The position numbers were made by a program, and so were the translations under genes. Shown here one piece after another: positions 1-11,556 of a stretch of DNA of 64,000 bases. The DNA is taken from NCBI GenBank assembly GCA_030549495.1, contig JAUIRK010000719.1:60405-124404 (forward strand), read 5' to 3'. The notes under the pieces are model-generated. The model searched no databases. It worked only from the letters and a program-made list of their open reading frames with translations, and had not been told where the DNA came from. The DNA is from Nectonema munidae. Lineage: Eukaryota > Nematomorpha > Nectonematoida > Nectonematidae. The first letter of the stretch is position 1, and every line of letters starts with the position of its first letter.

Positions 1-127
1 AGACACACGAAGAAAAGGTATTGCGCAAAGTATAAAAAGTTTAGATAATAGAGATGAATTTTCTTATGTTTTGCTGGGATATAGATAGAGAATTTTTATC
101 AATTCATATGTATTATTTTCTAAATCA

Positions 128-762
128 AAAGGAAAGAAAAATGTATTAGTTTTGACTTCCAAACCCCCCCCCCCCCCATTTTAGGAATTACAGTAGACGA
201 TGAAAAAAGTAAACTTGTAATTTTTAAACAGTACGATTTTTCCAAGGGTGGAACGGATATAGTCGATCAGAGAATAAGAAATTATTCCACAAATAGAAAA
301 ACAAAAAAATGGACAGTAGCCGCTATTTCTTATCTATTAGATACGGCAAGACTAAATGCAGGTACTATTTTTGCTTTTAATAAAGAGAAAAACCCAAGAA
401 ATGTAAATTCATTAAGCTTAGGAGTAGAACTAGCAAAACATTTGATTCTCCCATATCTTTATTCAAGGAAAAAAATAGGTCTTCAAAGCAAAATTTTGCG
501 TAAAATTGATAATTCCATATTTATTATAACAGATGAAAAGGTTCAAAAATCAATAGCTTCTTTGCGCGAGTCAACTGTTAGACGTAGGTGCAAGGTATGC
601 CTTGAGGAAGTTCAAGGAACCGAGCACAAGAAAAGAAAAGATGCTCTCTTTAAAACATCGTCTGTTTGTAATGTATGCGGTATTTCGCTTTGTAAAAAAT
701 ATTCAGAAATCGTATGTCCTGATTGTAATGGTTGGCCTGTTCAAATATTTTTTTCAGTATAA
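128..762 (+). pseudogene. piggyBac transposase, C-terminal half, frameshifted
   Basis: C-terminal part of a piggyBac-family DDE transposase. From 184 one open frame runs to the stop at 762. It contains the family signature TDIVDQRIRNYS, the NRKTKKW segment, a LYSRKK stretch and a final cysteine-rich zinc-binding domain (CKVC, CNVCGISLCKK, CPDCNG), which in this family binds the transposon ends. Upstream, 128-163 encodes the expected preceding strand (KGKKNVLVLTSK) in a different frame. The two frames are separated by a run of 14 C at 164-177, so the poly-C tract has expanded or contracted and broken the gene. The catalytic core is absent because the window starts inside the element. Not expected to be functional. 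Confidence 0.85.
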
Positions 763-1639
763 TTGTTTCTCATTTTTTTTTATCTTTTTATACATATAAT
801 AATAGATATTATGTATTTCCTCTCTAACTTTCTGCATGCCTTTTCTCCTTCAAAATGCATCGCCTTGACGTGGCGAAGGAGCTTATACCGTTTAATGGTA
901 ACAAAATGATGCAGAAACAAATAGTTGTTATTAAATATATACTTTTTTAGTTATTTATAATGGTGTTATAATCACAAAGTTTGCCTTCAAATCGTTTATG
1001 CAAAGAGAAAGTTCTAAAAAGATCATTTTTGTTTTTTTGAATCTTGATTATCAAAAAGACAAATTTTCGAATAAAGTTTTTCTTTTTTTTAAACTATTTT
1101 TATTATCCTTGACAGTTTTTAATAAAGATCATTCACTTTTTTAAATACTGCCAGCAATTTTAAATATAAAAAAACGATCAAATTTTTATTATAAATAAAT
1201 TATGTTTCAACTTTATCATCTTCGTTCATTTGTATATTGTTTGATTATACGTATAAAACTTTCTCAAAATGGTCAAACGAGAAACTTATTTAAATTGACC
1301 GATTCAGCTTGTCTAGAGATATTGTAGAGTGAATGCACGTATAAACGAACTGTCTTTCTCCTTCAAATAAAATGATGCGCTTCAAAATATGCCTCTACAG
1401 TTTACAGAGTCCTTGTTTTATATTTAATTAATTTGATTAAAAAAATCACCTCTTAAATTCGATATAAAATCCCGTTTTTAGTTCTATATCATTTTCAGTT
1501 TAACTATTTAATCATGAAGTCTTTTATTTCAGGTGAAGTGTCATATTTCAATCATTTTTTGACAGGTATGATTAATTTTTATAAAAAATAAAGTTCACTG
1601 TTGGATTCAGCGTACTTGAAAATGGGTACATATCACATT
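763..1639. other. No gene recognised
   Basis: AT-rich sequence after the piggyBac remnant. I see no open frame with a recognisable product, no RNA gene and no clear transposon terminus. Confidence 0.5.
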
Positions 1640-2270
1640 TGATTCACGCTTACAAGTTGTATTTTCAAATTCTAAATCCAAAAATAATCTATAATTCGAA
1701 TTGGCATTGTTGATTTGTTATAAAAATGTGTGTATTTCATGTAAAATTTGAATGAATGTTCTCGTAGTCAGATTTTAGATTTAAACCGCAAATTTTGTTT
1801 TTGGGAACAATTTTTAGAAGTGAACCACAAATTTATTTTACACTTATAGGTAATTTTGAATCCAAATGCAAAAACAATCTATATATGAAATTGACATTGT
1901 TGATTTGATATGAAAATGCGTTTATTTCATTTAAAATTTGAATGAATGTTCTCGAAGACAGATTTTAGAAATAAACCGCAACTTTGTTTCACACTTATAA
2001 GTATTTTGAAATTTTAAATGCAAAACCAATCCATAAATGAAATTGGCATTGTTGATTTGTTATAATAATGTGTATATTCCATGTAAAATTTGAATGAATA
2101 TATTTTCAGAGACAGATTTTAGAAGTAAACCGCAAGTTTGTTACACACTTATAGGTATTTTCAATTTCTAAATTCCAAAAATAGGTTCAAAAATGAAATC
2201 AGCATGCCCGATTTGATATAAAAAAATATATTTCAGGTATAATTTGAAGGTTATTAGATATATTTCTCAT
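1640..2270. repeat. Diverged ~155-bp tandem repeat, about four units
   Basis: Four imperfect copies of one unit follow each other. The landmark TTGGCATTGTTGATTTG or a variant occurs at 1701, 1891, 2043 and about 2199, giving spacings of 190, 152 and 156 bp. Each unit also carries a 'gaatgaatgttctcg' block followed by 'cagattttaga', 'aaccgcaa' and 'acacttatagg'. The first unit is longer because an internal block (about 1765-1850) is duplicated. No coding capacity is seen. Confidence 0.7.
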
Positions 2271-4056
2271 CAATCAAAATTTTGATTGACATTTCCCAAA
2301 AAGTAACCGTGATTTTAAAAAAATTTAAACTATAAAAGTGTTATGTGTTCAAAACTGTATATATTTATAAATTTTCAAACGAGTATATAAGATAGAACCA
2401 AAGTTATAAGCTTAACTAGAGATACTGTCAGAATTTTGCTGAAAAAGTTTAACTTTTGATTTTGATTGACAGATTTAGGCATGAAAAGCTCATTCAACTG
2501 TCATGAAAATGGTATCAAAAGATGCAGCTATCAATTTTAGGAAATGATACGAAGTATGGTAGCAAAAGATGTAGCCAATTTGGTATAGAGTTTTGTAGAA
2601 TTAAATTGTGACACGGAGAAAATATTTCTTGGAAAAATTAAGCATAAAAAATTATAAAATTTTGCCAACAACCATATAAAACTAGAGAAGAAAAAGGACA
2701 TTGTTATGTCAAAACCAAAAAGAATGATGAGAATGGCAATCCAAATATAAATATGGTGTTTCAGATGTACAAATTTATTTGTTTTTGTTTAAAATATGGA
2801 AAAGCGTTACTTAAAGCAGGGAATTTCACGAAGCTTTGATTGACATTACGTTTATCATGTGACAATTCACATTTGCATTCTTTATTTCAATTAATCGATT
2901 TTGGGTTTTTGTTCCTGTAGAGAGGAAGGCAGACAACTACGAATTTTCAAATGGAATTCAATAGGGAGTAGTCAAAATCATCTGCTTTGCATGGACCAAA
3001 AAGGGGTTAAATTGATTGATACTGTCATTTCTCTCAGACAAGCTTACATCTCAATTGTTTTCATCTTTGTTCTTGCTTCATCGAGAAACTGTTTTTTTGA
3101 TATCTTGAGAGAATTTTTGTATTTAGATTCCACTTTTTTTGAAACATAGGCCCTAAATACTTATAATTTTTCAAAAATTTTGCTTTCCTCCTTCAAGTTT
3201 CATTCGTTAAAGCTCATATTTTTTATAATTATTTTGAATGAGAAGTTTAATATCCTTTAAAAAATTTCGAAGGTTCACTCCTTCCATGTCCAATAAAAAT
3301 CGAAAAAGTAAAAAAAAAAAGCAACTGTAAAGCAAGTTTAAACTAGTTTCAACTATGTTTTCTGATTTTTTTTGAATTTTTTACGTCAACAAAATTTATT
3401 TTTATTAATCTAATGGAATCTAAGGACGAGTCTTTTTAATTGAAAAAATCTTAAAAATTATAAAGTCAAATAAATTACCTTCTTTAGGTGAAAAGTGGTT
3501 GGCGCCGGTAATAACACAACATGTTAAAAGTACATTGCGTCTTCTAATGTCAAATATATAAAAGGAAAAGTCCTGGAAGATATAATGAAGCGAGAGATAA
3601 AATTGCGTAAATAATTTTAACGAAGGCTTTTCAATTTCAGATCCGCGAGCAACAAAATTTATCCCCGCGTCTTCAGCACAGGATAATGCTGGAAAGGGAT
3701 GCTAGGGTCTGGGAATTTAAAAATTCATTTTATCATTTCGCGTTACGTAGCGCATGCAAATTGCCTATTTTACTTCATGGTAAAGAAACGCAAAGAAATT
3801 AGCTTTTGAATTTGTATACCTTTTTGGCTGCTTGAAGGAAATCGCGAAGCAACTCCACGACTAATCTGTAAAAAACATTGAAGCCATAAAAAAATTCTCC
3901 AAGCGTTAATCTAAATAAAAAAAATTAAAAAAAAGTAGAATATTAACTAAAGCATTGACTCATTATAGATAGAAGTATGAAAAGTGGATATTTTTGGAGG
4001 CATCTAAAATTCTAAAGTTTGAATGTTGTAAGTTCTCTTGAAATAGATCATGATCA
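2271..4056. other. Non-coding, with one dispersed repeat segment
   Basis: No supported gene. The stretch near 2325-2385 (containing 'aaactgtata' and 'ttataaattttcaa') resembles 21680-21735, so it is a dispersed repeat. Several short blocks recall the preceding tandem unit, suggesting one larger decayed element. The short open frames here look like chance. Confidence 0.45.
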
Positions 4057-4741
4057 CTAACCGTAGACTCTGTGAAAAACCGCTTTCTGCTATTGAAGCC
4101 TTATCAGTTCGACTTTGTGTGTTCGCGTCTAGTGGCTGTGCGTCAGTATCCAACTAACTAACCGTCAAGTGTCAGATTTGGCTATCTTTATCTACTTTTT
4201 AGCCCATATTAGCCAATTTTTGTTTATTTTATCATATTTATCAATAGATTTTTATTACATAAAAAAATAGAACGAAAATTTTAATTACTTAAAATGTAAG
4301 AGCAATATAAATTCTACAATTTTTATTGATTTCTTTAAAATGAAGACTAATCATAAAAATGTTGAAGAAATGTCAAAATAGGTCAACACCAGACCGAAAC
4401 TTTCTTAAATATTAAATATAAGACATATCCAAAAATAATAAAATGTTTTAAAAATTTGAAAATATTGTATTCTAATATTTTTTTTATTTGTTTTAAAATT
4501 AGGTCTATAACATAATAAAAAAATTATATTTTTTTAAATATTTTTAGTTTGTTTTTTTGCAATTGATATTTTCCACGTTTTTAAAAAGTAGATCAAGATC
4601 ATCAAAGCTAACCATTATGGCTAGTTATTGATGCTCACGCACACCTACTAGACGCCAGTTTAAACCTTATGGTTTGTACACACAAAGTAAAACTGACGAG
4701 GCTTCAATAACCGAAAACGGTCTTTCATACACTGACGGTTG
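4057..4741. mobile_element. Fold-back (inverted-repeat) element, unclassified
   Basis: Two arms of roughly 140-170 bp (about 4057-4200 and 4565-4741) are imperfect reverse complements. The left arm reads AACCGTAGACTCTG, later 'tattgaagcc' and 'actttgtgtgt'. The reverse complement of the right arm reads AACCGTCAGTGTATG, later 'tattgaagcc' and 'actttgtgtgt'. The ~370 bp between the arms is AT-rich and non-coding. This is the layout of a non-autonomous fold-back or MITE-like element. I could not find a convincing target duplication, so the superfamily is open. Confidence 0.65.
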
Positions 4742-4757
4742 TATATAAATAAAAAAG

Positions 4758-5187
4758 ATATGTTGAAGTTCTTAGGATTAATACTTCTCTCTGGTTACAA
4801 TACTTAAAGTTCAGAAAGAGATTATTGGTAAGTCTTTTCAACTTGAATGCAAACTTCTTCTCCATAAGCAATATCTCGAAATAATTTTCAAAAAATAAAG
4901 CGTCACCTACCTAGCCGATAATCAAAACTTTGAGAGTTCAAAAATGGCAAAGGTGAAACCTTTATACAATTTGTTAATTTGTCAATTGACGAATCAATGG
5001 TGCCGTATTTTGGGAGACACTCTTGCAAACACTTCATCAAATCAAAGCCCATCAGATTTGGCTATAAAATATGGACGCTTTGCAACTCAACAGGTTTACC
5101 TTACTGTGTTGAAATATATGAAGGAAAAATTGATAATGGAATTGGACCGCTGAGTAGTAGAGTTGTAAAACACTATACTAAAAGTAT
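4758..5187 (+). pseudogene. piggyBac transposase core fragment
   Basis: Central piece of a second piggyBac transposase. 4758-4830 encodes an FLGLILLSGYN-like helix. 4944-4990 gives KVKPLYNLL in one frame. 4979-5187 continues in another frame with SIDESMVPYFGRHSCK, IRFGYKIWTLC and YCVEIYEGK, the hallmark segment around the first catalytic aspartate (DESM). Frameshifts and in-frame stops break it, and both the N-terminus and the C-terminal cysteine domain are missing. The sequence differs from the copy at 128-762, so it is a separate insertion or lineage. It stops about 80 bp before the hAT element that begins at 5269. Confidence 0.85.
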
Positions 5188-5724
5188 GTAAAACTCTTCA
5201 TTTAAATGATTGTTTCCAAAAATATCATGAATGAATTTCATTTAAACCCAATGTCAACATATGTAGACTAGGGTGGGTCGAAAAGAACTTTTTTTTGAAA
5301 CACATATAAAAAGTTGTGTAATAGCTACATAATAACAATGACAAAATAAAAAATTAAAACACAATATTTTTTTGTTTAACATGTGAAACTTTAATTTTTA
5401 AAGTTGTCGACCTAAAAAATATTAGTAAAAAAATATGTTTTCCAAAAATTATTTTTTTAAGATTAAAAAATCAAGTATAAAAATATCTTAAGTTAAAATA
5501 TAATTATTTTTAGTTTTATATAAATTACCATAAAATTTAATTTTTTTTTAAAATTCTACTCTAAAATATTAAATGGCTTCTAGTTATAAGACAAGGTCTA
5601 GAGATAAGTCTTCATTAAATTTTTGGTATGTCATGTAATCTAGATTCAAATACAATTCCCACTTCAAAAGATGTTTTTCTAGCCTACAATTATTTCAAAG
5701 TATAAAAATTAAGACTTATTTCTG

Positions 5725-6165
5725 ATGTTCAAAAACTTTGTAAATATTCTATGCATAAAAAAACCTCATCAAAATACAAACTTTGGAAAAAAAAGTTTCG
5801 ACAAGGTTTTTGATATCTGTATTTGCAAGTGTTTTTCAAAGGGTGTTAGAGAAAAACAAAATTGTATTTGTCCCAAAAAAGATAAAATTTCACAAAAAGA
5901 ATGGCTTTTTTGGGTTGACCAAAACACAGAAAGAAAAATGGGATTGGGCATTTAGATAAAGAAGAAACGATAAAGTTACAAAAAAGAAATATTAGAAAAC
6001 AGGTTTTTTCAAATATAGGAGATGAAGAAAGTATAGCAAATAAAGAAAATGAACCTTCTTTGATTAATTCATTAGCTTCAGATTGCGAAAGTGTTTCTAG
6101 TGCACATTCCAACAATAGTGTAAAAAGTTTGACAAGTTTGAATATAAAACAAAACAGATTAGTGT
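5725..6165 (+). pseudogene. hAT transposase, N-terminal block
   Basis: First block of the transposase of the element at 5269-11798. Two frames together encode a segment with spaced cysteines (FDICICKCFSKG, NCICPKK), then QKEWLFWVDQNTERKMG and an acidic, serine-rich stretch ending near NIKQNR. I recognise this order from an arthropod hAT-type transposase family, where a cysteine-rich N-terminal domain precedes a 'DQRT.RKM' motif. A stop at 5953 and a frame change break it. The reading then passes into LINE sequence at about 6165; the remainder resumes at 10322. The family name is from memory, while the hAT class rests on the 8-bp duplication. Confidence 0.65.
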
Positions 6166-6859
6166 ATGGACATCCTCTCATACAATCATACCTCTCGAAC
6201 CGTACTTTTCAAACGAAATTTAACAACACATTCTCCACTACAGCAACTGTTAATTGTGGATTACTGCAAGGATCTACGTTAAGCGATATTCTCTTCAACC
6301 TATTTATCAACGATCTCCCCTTCTTTATAAAGTCACCACACACTAAAATATTTTTATGCACTGATGACATATACTCCATTTCATTTCACGAATCTGACGA
6401 GGTTCTGTGTTCTCTCATTATAAGAGCAACAAATGAAATAGAACAATAGTGCAACATCAATCATTTAAAATTAAATACAACGAAAACTTCTATCACAATT
6501 TTTTCTCCAAACATGAGCAAAACATCGTCAAACATGCCAAACTGTAATGAACTAAATACTTCCTCATCTATCAACATCCTTGGATTCCAAATTTCAAATT
6601 CTCTCTCAATTGAACACTACTTCCACAAAATCATCTCCAAGTCGAAATTCAAATTATCTACACTCAAGAAACACTTTTCTTTTCTTTCTCATACGCAAAA
6701 AAGACTCCCCGTGAACTCTTTCATTCTGAACAATTTTAACTATTCGATAAAAACTTTTTTTCCCCTTCTCAAGAAATCAGACCATGAAAAGTTCGACAGG
6801 CTAATCAAAAACTGCCGCAAATACATATTTAGTTTATATTATCAAATATATATTAACTA
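6165..6859 (+). pseudogene. LINE A: 5'-truncated reverse transcriptase, first part
   Basis: Reverse-transcriptase fragment of a non-LTR retrotransposon inserted in the hAT gene. It begins abruptly inside the RT domain (IQSYLSNRTF, then GLLQGSTLSDILF and LFINDLP, the region after motif A). The catalytic box is changed to CTDD where YADD is usual. A TAG stop at 6447 interrupts the frame. Reading resumes with the thumb segment (SSINILGFQIS) and ends near 6859. The 3' continuation of the same element is found at 9081-9370, so LINE B split it. 5' truncation is typical of target-primed reverse transcription. Confidence 0.78.
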
Positions 6860-6869
6860 AAGTTAATAT

Positions 6870-9080
6870 ATATCAAATGATATATTAGTCAGCCTTGGTT
6901 CTCTGCTGACCTTATTAAACTTCGTAAAAAAAAGCTATTTTTATATTCGAAGTACAAAAGTACTAAGTCAAATGACAGCTTTAAAACATATAAAAATTTT
7001 TTGAAATTTTATAAATTCAAACTAAAGCAAGCTAAATTTTCTTATCATCAATCTGCTTTACTCAACTCATCTAAAAGATCCTTTTGGAAAACTGTTAATC
7101 AACTTTTGTTCAATAAAACAAGTTCTGTTAATAATATCTCTTTTACTTCTGATGAACTTTATAATAATTTTTATTGTTTATCTAGGCAAAATTGTCAATC
7201 TATTTGTTTTGATGAAATTGATAAAACTGTTCCCTTTAATGCTCATAGTTTTTTTTGTTCTCCTATCACTGAGATGATATATTGTTATCTGTTGCCTCAC
7301 TATCTAATAAGAACACTGTAGGTCCAGATGATGTAAATATGTTCATTGTCAGCAGGTGTGTTTCTTTTTTAACTATTCCTCTTCTTCATATTTTTAATCT
7401 TTCCCTAAGTAATGGAATTTTCCCTCATCTCTCAAGCTCACAAAGACCATTGCTATATTAAAACAAAAGAAATCATGTGATCTTAACTCTTTTCGACCAA
7501 TTAGCTTAGTTTCTTGTTTTCAAAAATATTTGAAAAAATTGTTTTAGAGCGAATTGTCAAATTTTCAGATCGATACAACCTAATTTCAAAATCAAGTTTG
7601 GCTTTAGACCTAAGCTTTCAACTCAAGATGTATTTTCTCTTTAGTTCAATCAGTTTCAAGCTCTTTTATAGAGATAATTCAACGGCAGGTATATTTCTTG
7701 ATTTCGAAAAAGTTTAATTCAGTAAATCATAAAATTATTTCTCATAAGTGTTTAGATATGGTTTCAGGGGTTCATTCTTGAGTGGTTAAAATCTTTTATC
7801 ATTGTCCTACCTATGTTTTTACTAGTTCTCCTCTAAGATCAGATATGTAAATGTTGGATACCCAAGGATCCATTTTGGGTCCATTTCTTTTTACGCTTTT
7901 ATCAATGACATAGTTTACTGTGATTAAAAAGTAAAATATTTCCTTTATGCAGATGATATTCTTTGACGTCTGGAGTAATTAATTCACAAGTAAGTTTTTT
8001 TATCAGCACCTTAACAACTGTTTAAATAAAAAATTTTCTTGGTCTAATATAATTTTTTACCTCTAAATAAAAAAAGTGTAAATTTATGATATTCAGTAAC
8101 AATAAAACTGATTTCTCTGATCACAAACTTTTCATTAATGACTATGTACTAGAACAAGTTGAAATTTTTTTACCTCGGAGTCTACATTGACTCTCAACTT
8201 TCTTGGAAGTCTCATTTAAATTATGTATTGCTTAAAGTTTCTAGATTTAGGTATTTTATAGGTCTCGTAATTTTCTTTTCTTCTTCTTCATTAAAATTAT
8301 TTTATTCTCATGTTTATCCGATTATATTTTATGCTAATATTGTTTGGCTAACTCCAACCAATTTCGTCAATAAAATTCAACTTCGTAAATAAATTCAATA
8401 ATTTCATAACCCTCAAAAATCTAAGAAATGTTTTTATTCTAAAGAATTTAATATTTATTGTTTATGTATTTTTGGTATAAGAATTTTTTTAAATGGTTAT
8501 TTGATGATTTGTTCATTTCTAATAACACTTTATATTCTTACTTTACTAACAAAATAGAACATTATTTACTTTTATTGATCACAATCTACTTTCAGAAATA
8601 TTGTTATAAATTCTATTAAGTTCTTCAATCATTTCTCTCATTTTCTCGATTGTATACTTTTCATCTTCAAACTTCTTTAAAAGTTTAATTTTATAATTTC
8701 CTATTTTATAAGATTTTATAAGTATATATGTATTCAATTGAAAAGCACCTATTCAGTTATTATATTATCTATTATGTATTAACCTATTCACATTAATCTC
8801 TGTTTAAATTATATTTATATATATATTCTATATATATTATAATATAATTTTAATATATATATTTATATATTAATATTTTTTTTAATTATCAAATTTCATT
8901 TTTATGTAGTTTTATTTATTTTTGTAAATCTCTCTGTGATATACGATAGTGGTGTGCCTCTTTGATCGTGAATAAAATGAAAATATTTTCTGAGTCATGA
9001 TGGAAACATCACTCACATTTCTGATATGATTTTTTTATGTGCATTATAATTTTTTTTTAATAATAATAATAATAATAAAC
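6870..9080 (+). pseudogene. LINE B: decayed non-LTR retrotransposon nested in LINE A
   Basis: A second, older non-LTR element lying inside LINE A. It starts with the linker after the endonuclease (QPWFSADLIKLRKKK, later KQAKFSYHQSALL), followed by RT motifs spread over frames: FSKIFEKIVLERIV, AGIFLDFEKV (motif A aspartate), an altered motif B, KYFLYADDIL (YADD box) and the thumb FYLGVYIDSQLSWKSHL at about 8165. Many stops and indels make it inactive. The 3' region is very AT-rich and ends in a (TAA)n tail at about 9059-9080, a tail type seen in several LINE clades. The 5' half, including the endonuclease, is missing. Confidence 0.75.
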
Positions 9081-9370
9081 GTCTTTCCTTTCCTTATTTA
9101 GTCTGAAAAGTTCCTCACAAATAAGCAGAAACCACATTACTCATACAATGATTCTTCCAGACAGTAATTTACTTTATTACAAGTTTCTTATATGCACCTT
9201 CAAAGACATATATCAACACAATCAAACTTCTGAACTATTAATCAATAAATTTCACAACATACCACCCAGAAGAACCAGAAACTTTAAACTAAAAAAGACA
9301 TTTTACTCGTGTTCATCCTCTCTATTCAACTCTCTACCACGCAACTTAAGAAAATACATATATATATATA
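9081..9370 (+). pseudogene. LINE A: 3' end of ORF2
   Basis: Continuation of LINE A beyond LINE B. 9148-9360 encodes the C-terminal segment of a LINE ORF2, including LLYYKFLICTFKDIY, PPRRTRNFKLKK and SSLFNSLPRNLRK, a pattern typical of the region after the thumb in Jockey/CR1-like elements. The frame then runs into the 28-bp minisatellite. Joining it with 6165-6859 is an inference from matching style and order; comparison with another genomic copy would settle it. Confidence 0.65.
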
Positions 9371-9731
9371 TCTCCAACCCGTATATTACGATGATTCTTC
9401 TCCAACCTGTATTCTACGATGATTCATCTCCAAACTATATACTACAATGATTCATCTCCAACCTGTATACTACGATAATTCATCTCCAACCTGTATACTA
9501 CGATGATTCATCTTCAACCTGTATACTACGATGGTTTCTATTCCATGTACAAATAACTAGGGAGACAATGTTCAACTTTCTTTTCACATTCTGCTAGATG
9601 TAAGATTTGATATACCTCATTCGGGGTGACGATGCTACATAAGTTATTACCTATATACATTATACCTGTATACTACGTTGGTTCATCTCCAACCTGTATA
9701 CCGCGATAATTCATCTCCAACCTATATAATA
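9371..9731 (+). repeat. 28-bp minisatellite
   Basis: Units of 28 bp with consensus start CATCTCCAACCTGTATACTA repeat about six times from 9371 to 9535. Three more lie at about 9665-9731, after ~120 bp of unrelated sequence. The units differ by single bases and are adjacent, without unique spacers. The array sits in the 3' untranslated part of LINE A. Confidence 0.85.
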
Positions 9732-9850
9732 TATTTTATCAAATAATCAAAATAAAATTCTGTAATCAAAGAATCGAAAAATATTCTTTAAAAAATCAAA
9801 AAATATCAAAGTTTCTGTTCAATTTGAACAATTTTAAATATTATATTTGT

Positions 9851-9990
9851 CGAATAATCAAAGAATCGAAAAATGTTAAAATCAAAAAATATTTATTATC
9901 GAATAATCAAAGAATGGAAAAATGTTAAAATCAAAAAATATTTATTATCGAATAATCAAAGAATCGAAAAATGTTCAAATCAAAAAATAT
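9851..9990 (+). repeat. 49-bp direct repeat, nearly three copies
   Basis: Units starting GAATAATCAAAGAATCGAAA begin at 9852, 9901 and 9950 (exact 49-bp period). The copies differ at a few positions; for example, the second has 'aatgg' for 'aatcg'. The last copies also form the left arm of the long inverted repeat described next. Confidence 0.85.
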
Positions 9991-10194
9991 TTATTCTTTT
10001 TAAATATATCGTTGGCTCCCCTTACTTTTAGTTTCGTATGTGCATAATTTGATAAAAATTAATTATTAAAGACTAGGTTTATCTTTCAATTTTAAATGTA
10101 AGGGGAGCCAACGATATATTTAAAAAGAATAAATATTTTTTGATTTGAACATTTTTCGATTCTTTGATTATTCGATAATAAATATTTTTTGATT
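9929..10194. repeat. Perfect 96-bp inverted repeat with 74-bp spacer
   Basis: 9929-10024 and 10099-10194 are exact reverse complements over 96 bp by my base-by-base comparison. Both carry the block 'cgttggctcccctta' at the inner edge. The 74-bp spacer is AT-rich and non-coding. As RNA or single strand this would form a long, uninterrupted hairpin. The match stops abruptly at both outer edges. Confidence 0.88.
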
Positions 10195-10239
10195 AAATAT
10201 TTATTATATACATGAATATTTACTTTACTTTTTGGCATG

Positions 10240-10321
10240 TAACGTTCACTCTTTAAAGTGATACTTATCACTACAAACTTTCAGTTTGATACTAATAAAG
10301 CAATTCAATTCAATTCAATTC
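10240..10321 (+). other. LINE A 3' terminus with (AATTC)n tail
   Basis: Just before the transposase reading resumes there is a short segment ending 'actaataaagc' followed by four AATTC units (about 10302-10321). A short tandem tail at the junction with host sequence marks the 3' end of a LINE, here LINE A inserted in the hAT gene. Confidence 0.6.
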
Positions 10322-11556
10322 AAAAAATATCCCGAACTATGTAGAGCAATGGATAGATCAAATGTAGGTAATAGAGATGCTTGCTCGATCATAAATTCGT
10401 TTTTAAAAGATATAAATCTTTTGAACTCAGATACAATTATTTTGCCTGCAAAGCTTAGAAGACAAAGAAATCATTGGAGAGAAGTTGAAACAAAAGAACA
10501 TAAAAAATCACTTGAAAAAATTACTTGTTTTGGCTTTGATGGCAAAATTGATAATACATTGTTTATGGAAGTTAATCACTTATCTCCAAAATCTTGCTCA
10601 TCTGAAGACATATCAAAAGAAATTTTGTCATCAATATAGAAGACAAAGTCTCAAGATTCTTTAGTTGCAATTTTGTGTGATGGCACAAATACAAACATTG
10701 GAAAAAATAATGCTATAATTAGAAAGCTTGAAAACTCTTTGAAAAGACCTTTACAATATTTAGTACGTATGCTACACACCAATGAAATTTTTTAAAGAAA
10801 ATTTATACAAGTTTTAGATGGGCCTACATCTGGACCAAAATCTTCAAAAGGATTGCATTTCAGTAATTTAAATTTTGATTTAAAAAACATTCCAATTGTC
10901 TCTTTTGAGTGTATACCAGGAAAAGTTGAAGAAATAGATCCAGTTTTGATTGAAGCACTATCTACGGACCAAATGTATTTTTTGAAAATTTGTTCAAAAT
11001 AGAGAAGCAAATAAAAAAGCAGAGTTTTTTAGAAATTTCACAGCCCAGAACTTTATGTCATTCAAGATGGCTCACGTTAGCAAATCGTGTTTTAAGACTT
11101 TACATTAGTAAATCAAACCCTGATGAAAAGTTAAAAAGAATTGTGTTTTTTATTTTAAACTTTTATGCACCAATATGTGAAGATAAAGACAAACGCGAAT
11201 TTGTTCTGAATAAAAAAAAGTTCAGCAATTACGGATTAATAAGTTGCTTTGCTAAGAAAAAAATTAAAATTAATTTTGAAGCACGAAATTATTTAGAAAT
11301 GATTGATTTGTCAAAATCTGAAGTTACAATGCCACCTTTGTTGCAAAATACAAATCTGGAATTTTATGATGTTAAAAAAGCATTTGAGTTTCTAGACTAT
11401 CCTTGTCATTCCCAAATAGTAGAGCAAAATATCAAAAACGTTACTTCCGCGAGTAAAAGAGTTTGTGGGCATAAATCAAGACATGGATTAATTATCCAAA
11501 AAATAAAATCAAGAAATGTGGTGAAAAAAGTAGAGCAGAAATCTGACTTTTTATAA
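10322..11556 (+). pseudogene. hAT transposase, catalytic and C-terminal block
   Basis: Second block of the transposase of element 5269-11798. It opens with YPELCRAMDRSNVGNRDA and continues with KLRRQRNHWR, CFGFDGKID (an aspartate in a 'FDG' motif), then ILCDGTNTNIGKNN (second aspartate motif) and CRMLHTNE-like and DGPTSGPK segments. From 10990 in another frame come PRTLCHSRWLTLANRVLRLY and FFILNFYAPI. A TAG at 10637, a TAA near 10793 and a frame change near 11000 inactivate it. After the stop at 11556 about 240 bp of AT-rich sequence lead to the right terminal repeat. The class comes from the 8-bp target duplication; the family is known to me only as an arthropod transposon protein. Confidence 0.72.

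Noticed and set aside
9371-9731. Regular 28-bp repeats, CRISPR-like at first sight
   Set aside because: Units are directly adjacent without unique spacers, lie in a LINE untranslated region, and the sequence is eukaryotic. It is a minisatellite.
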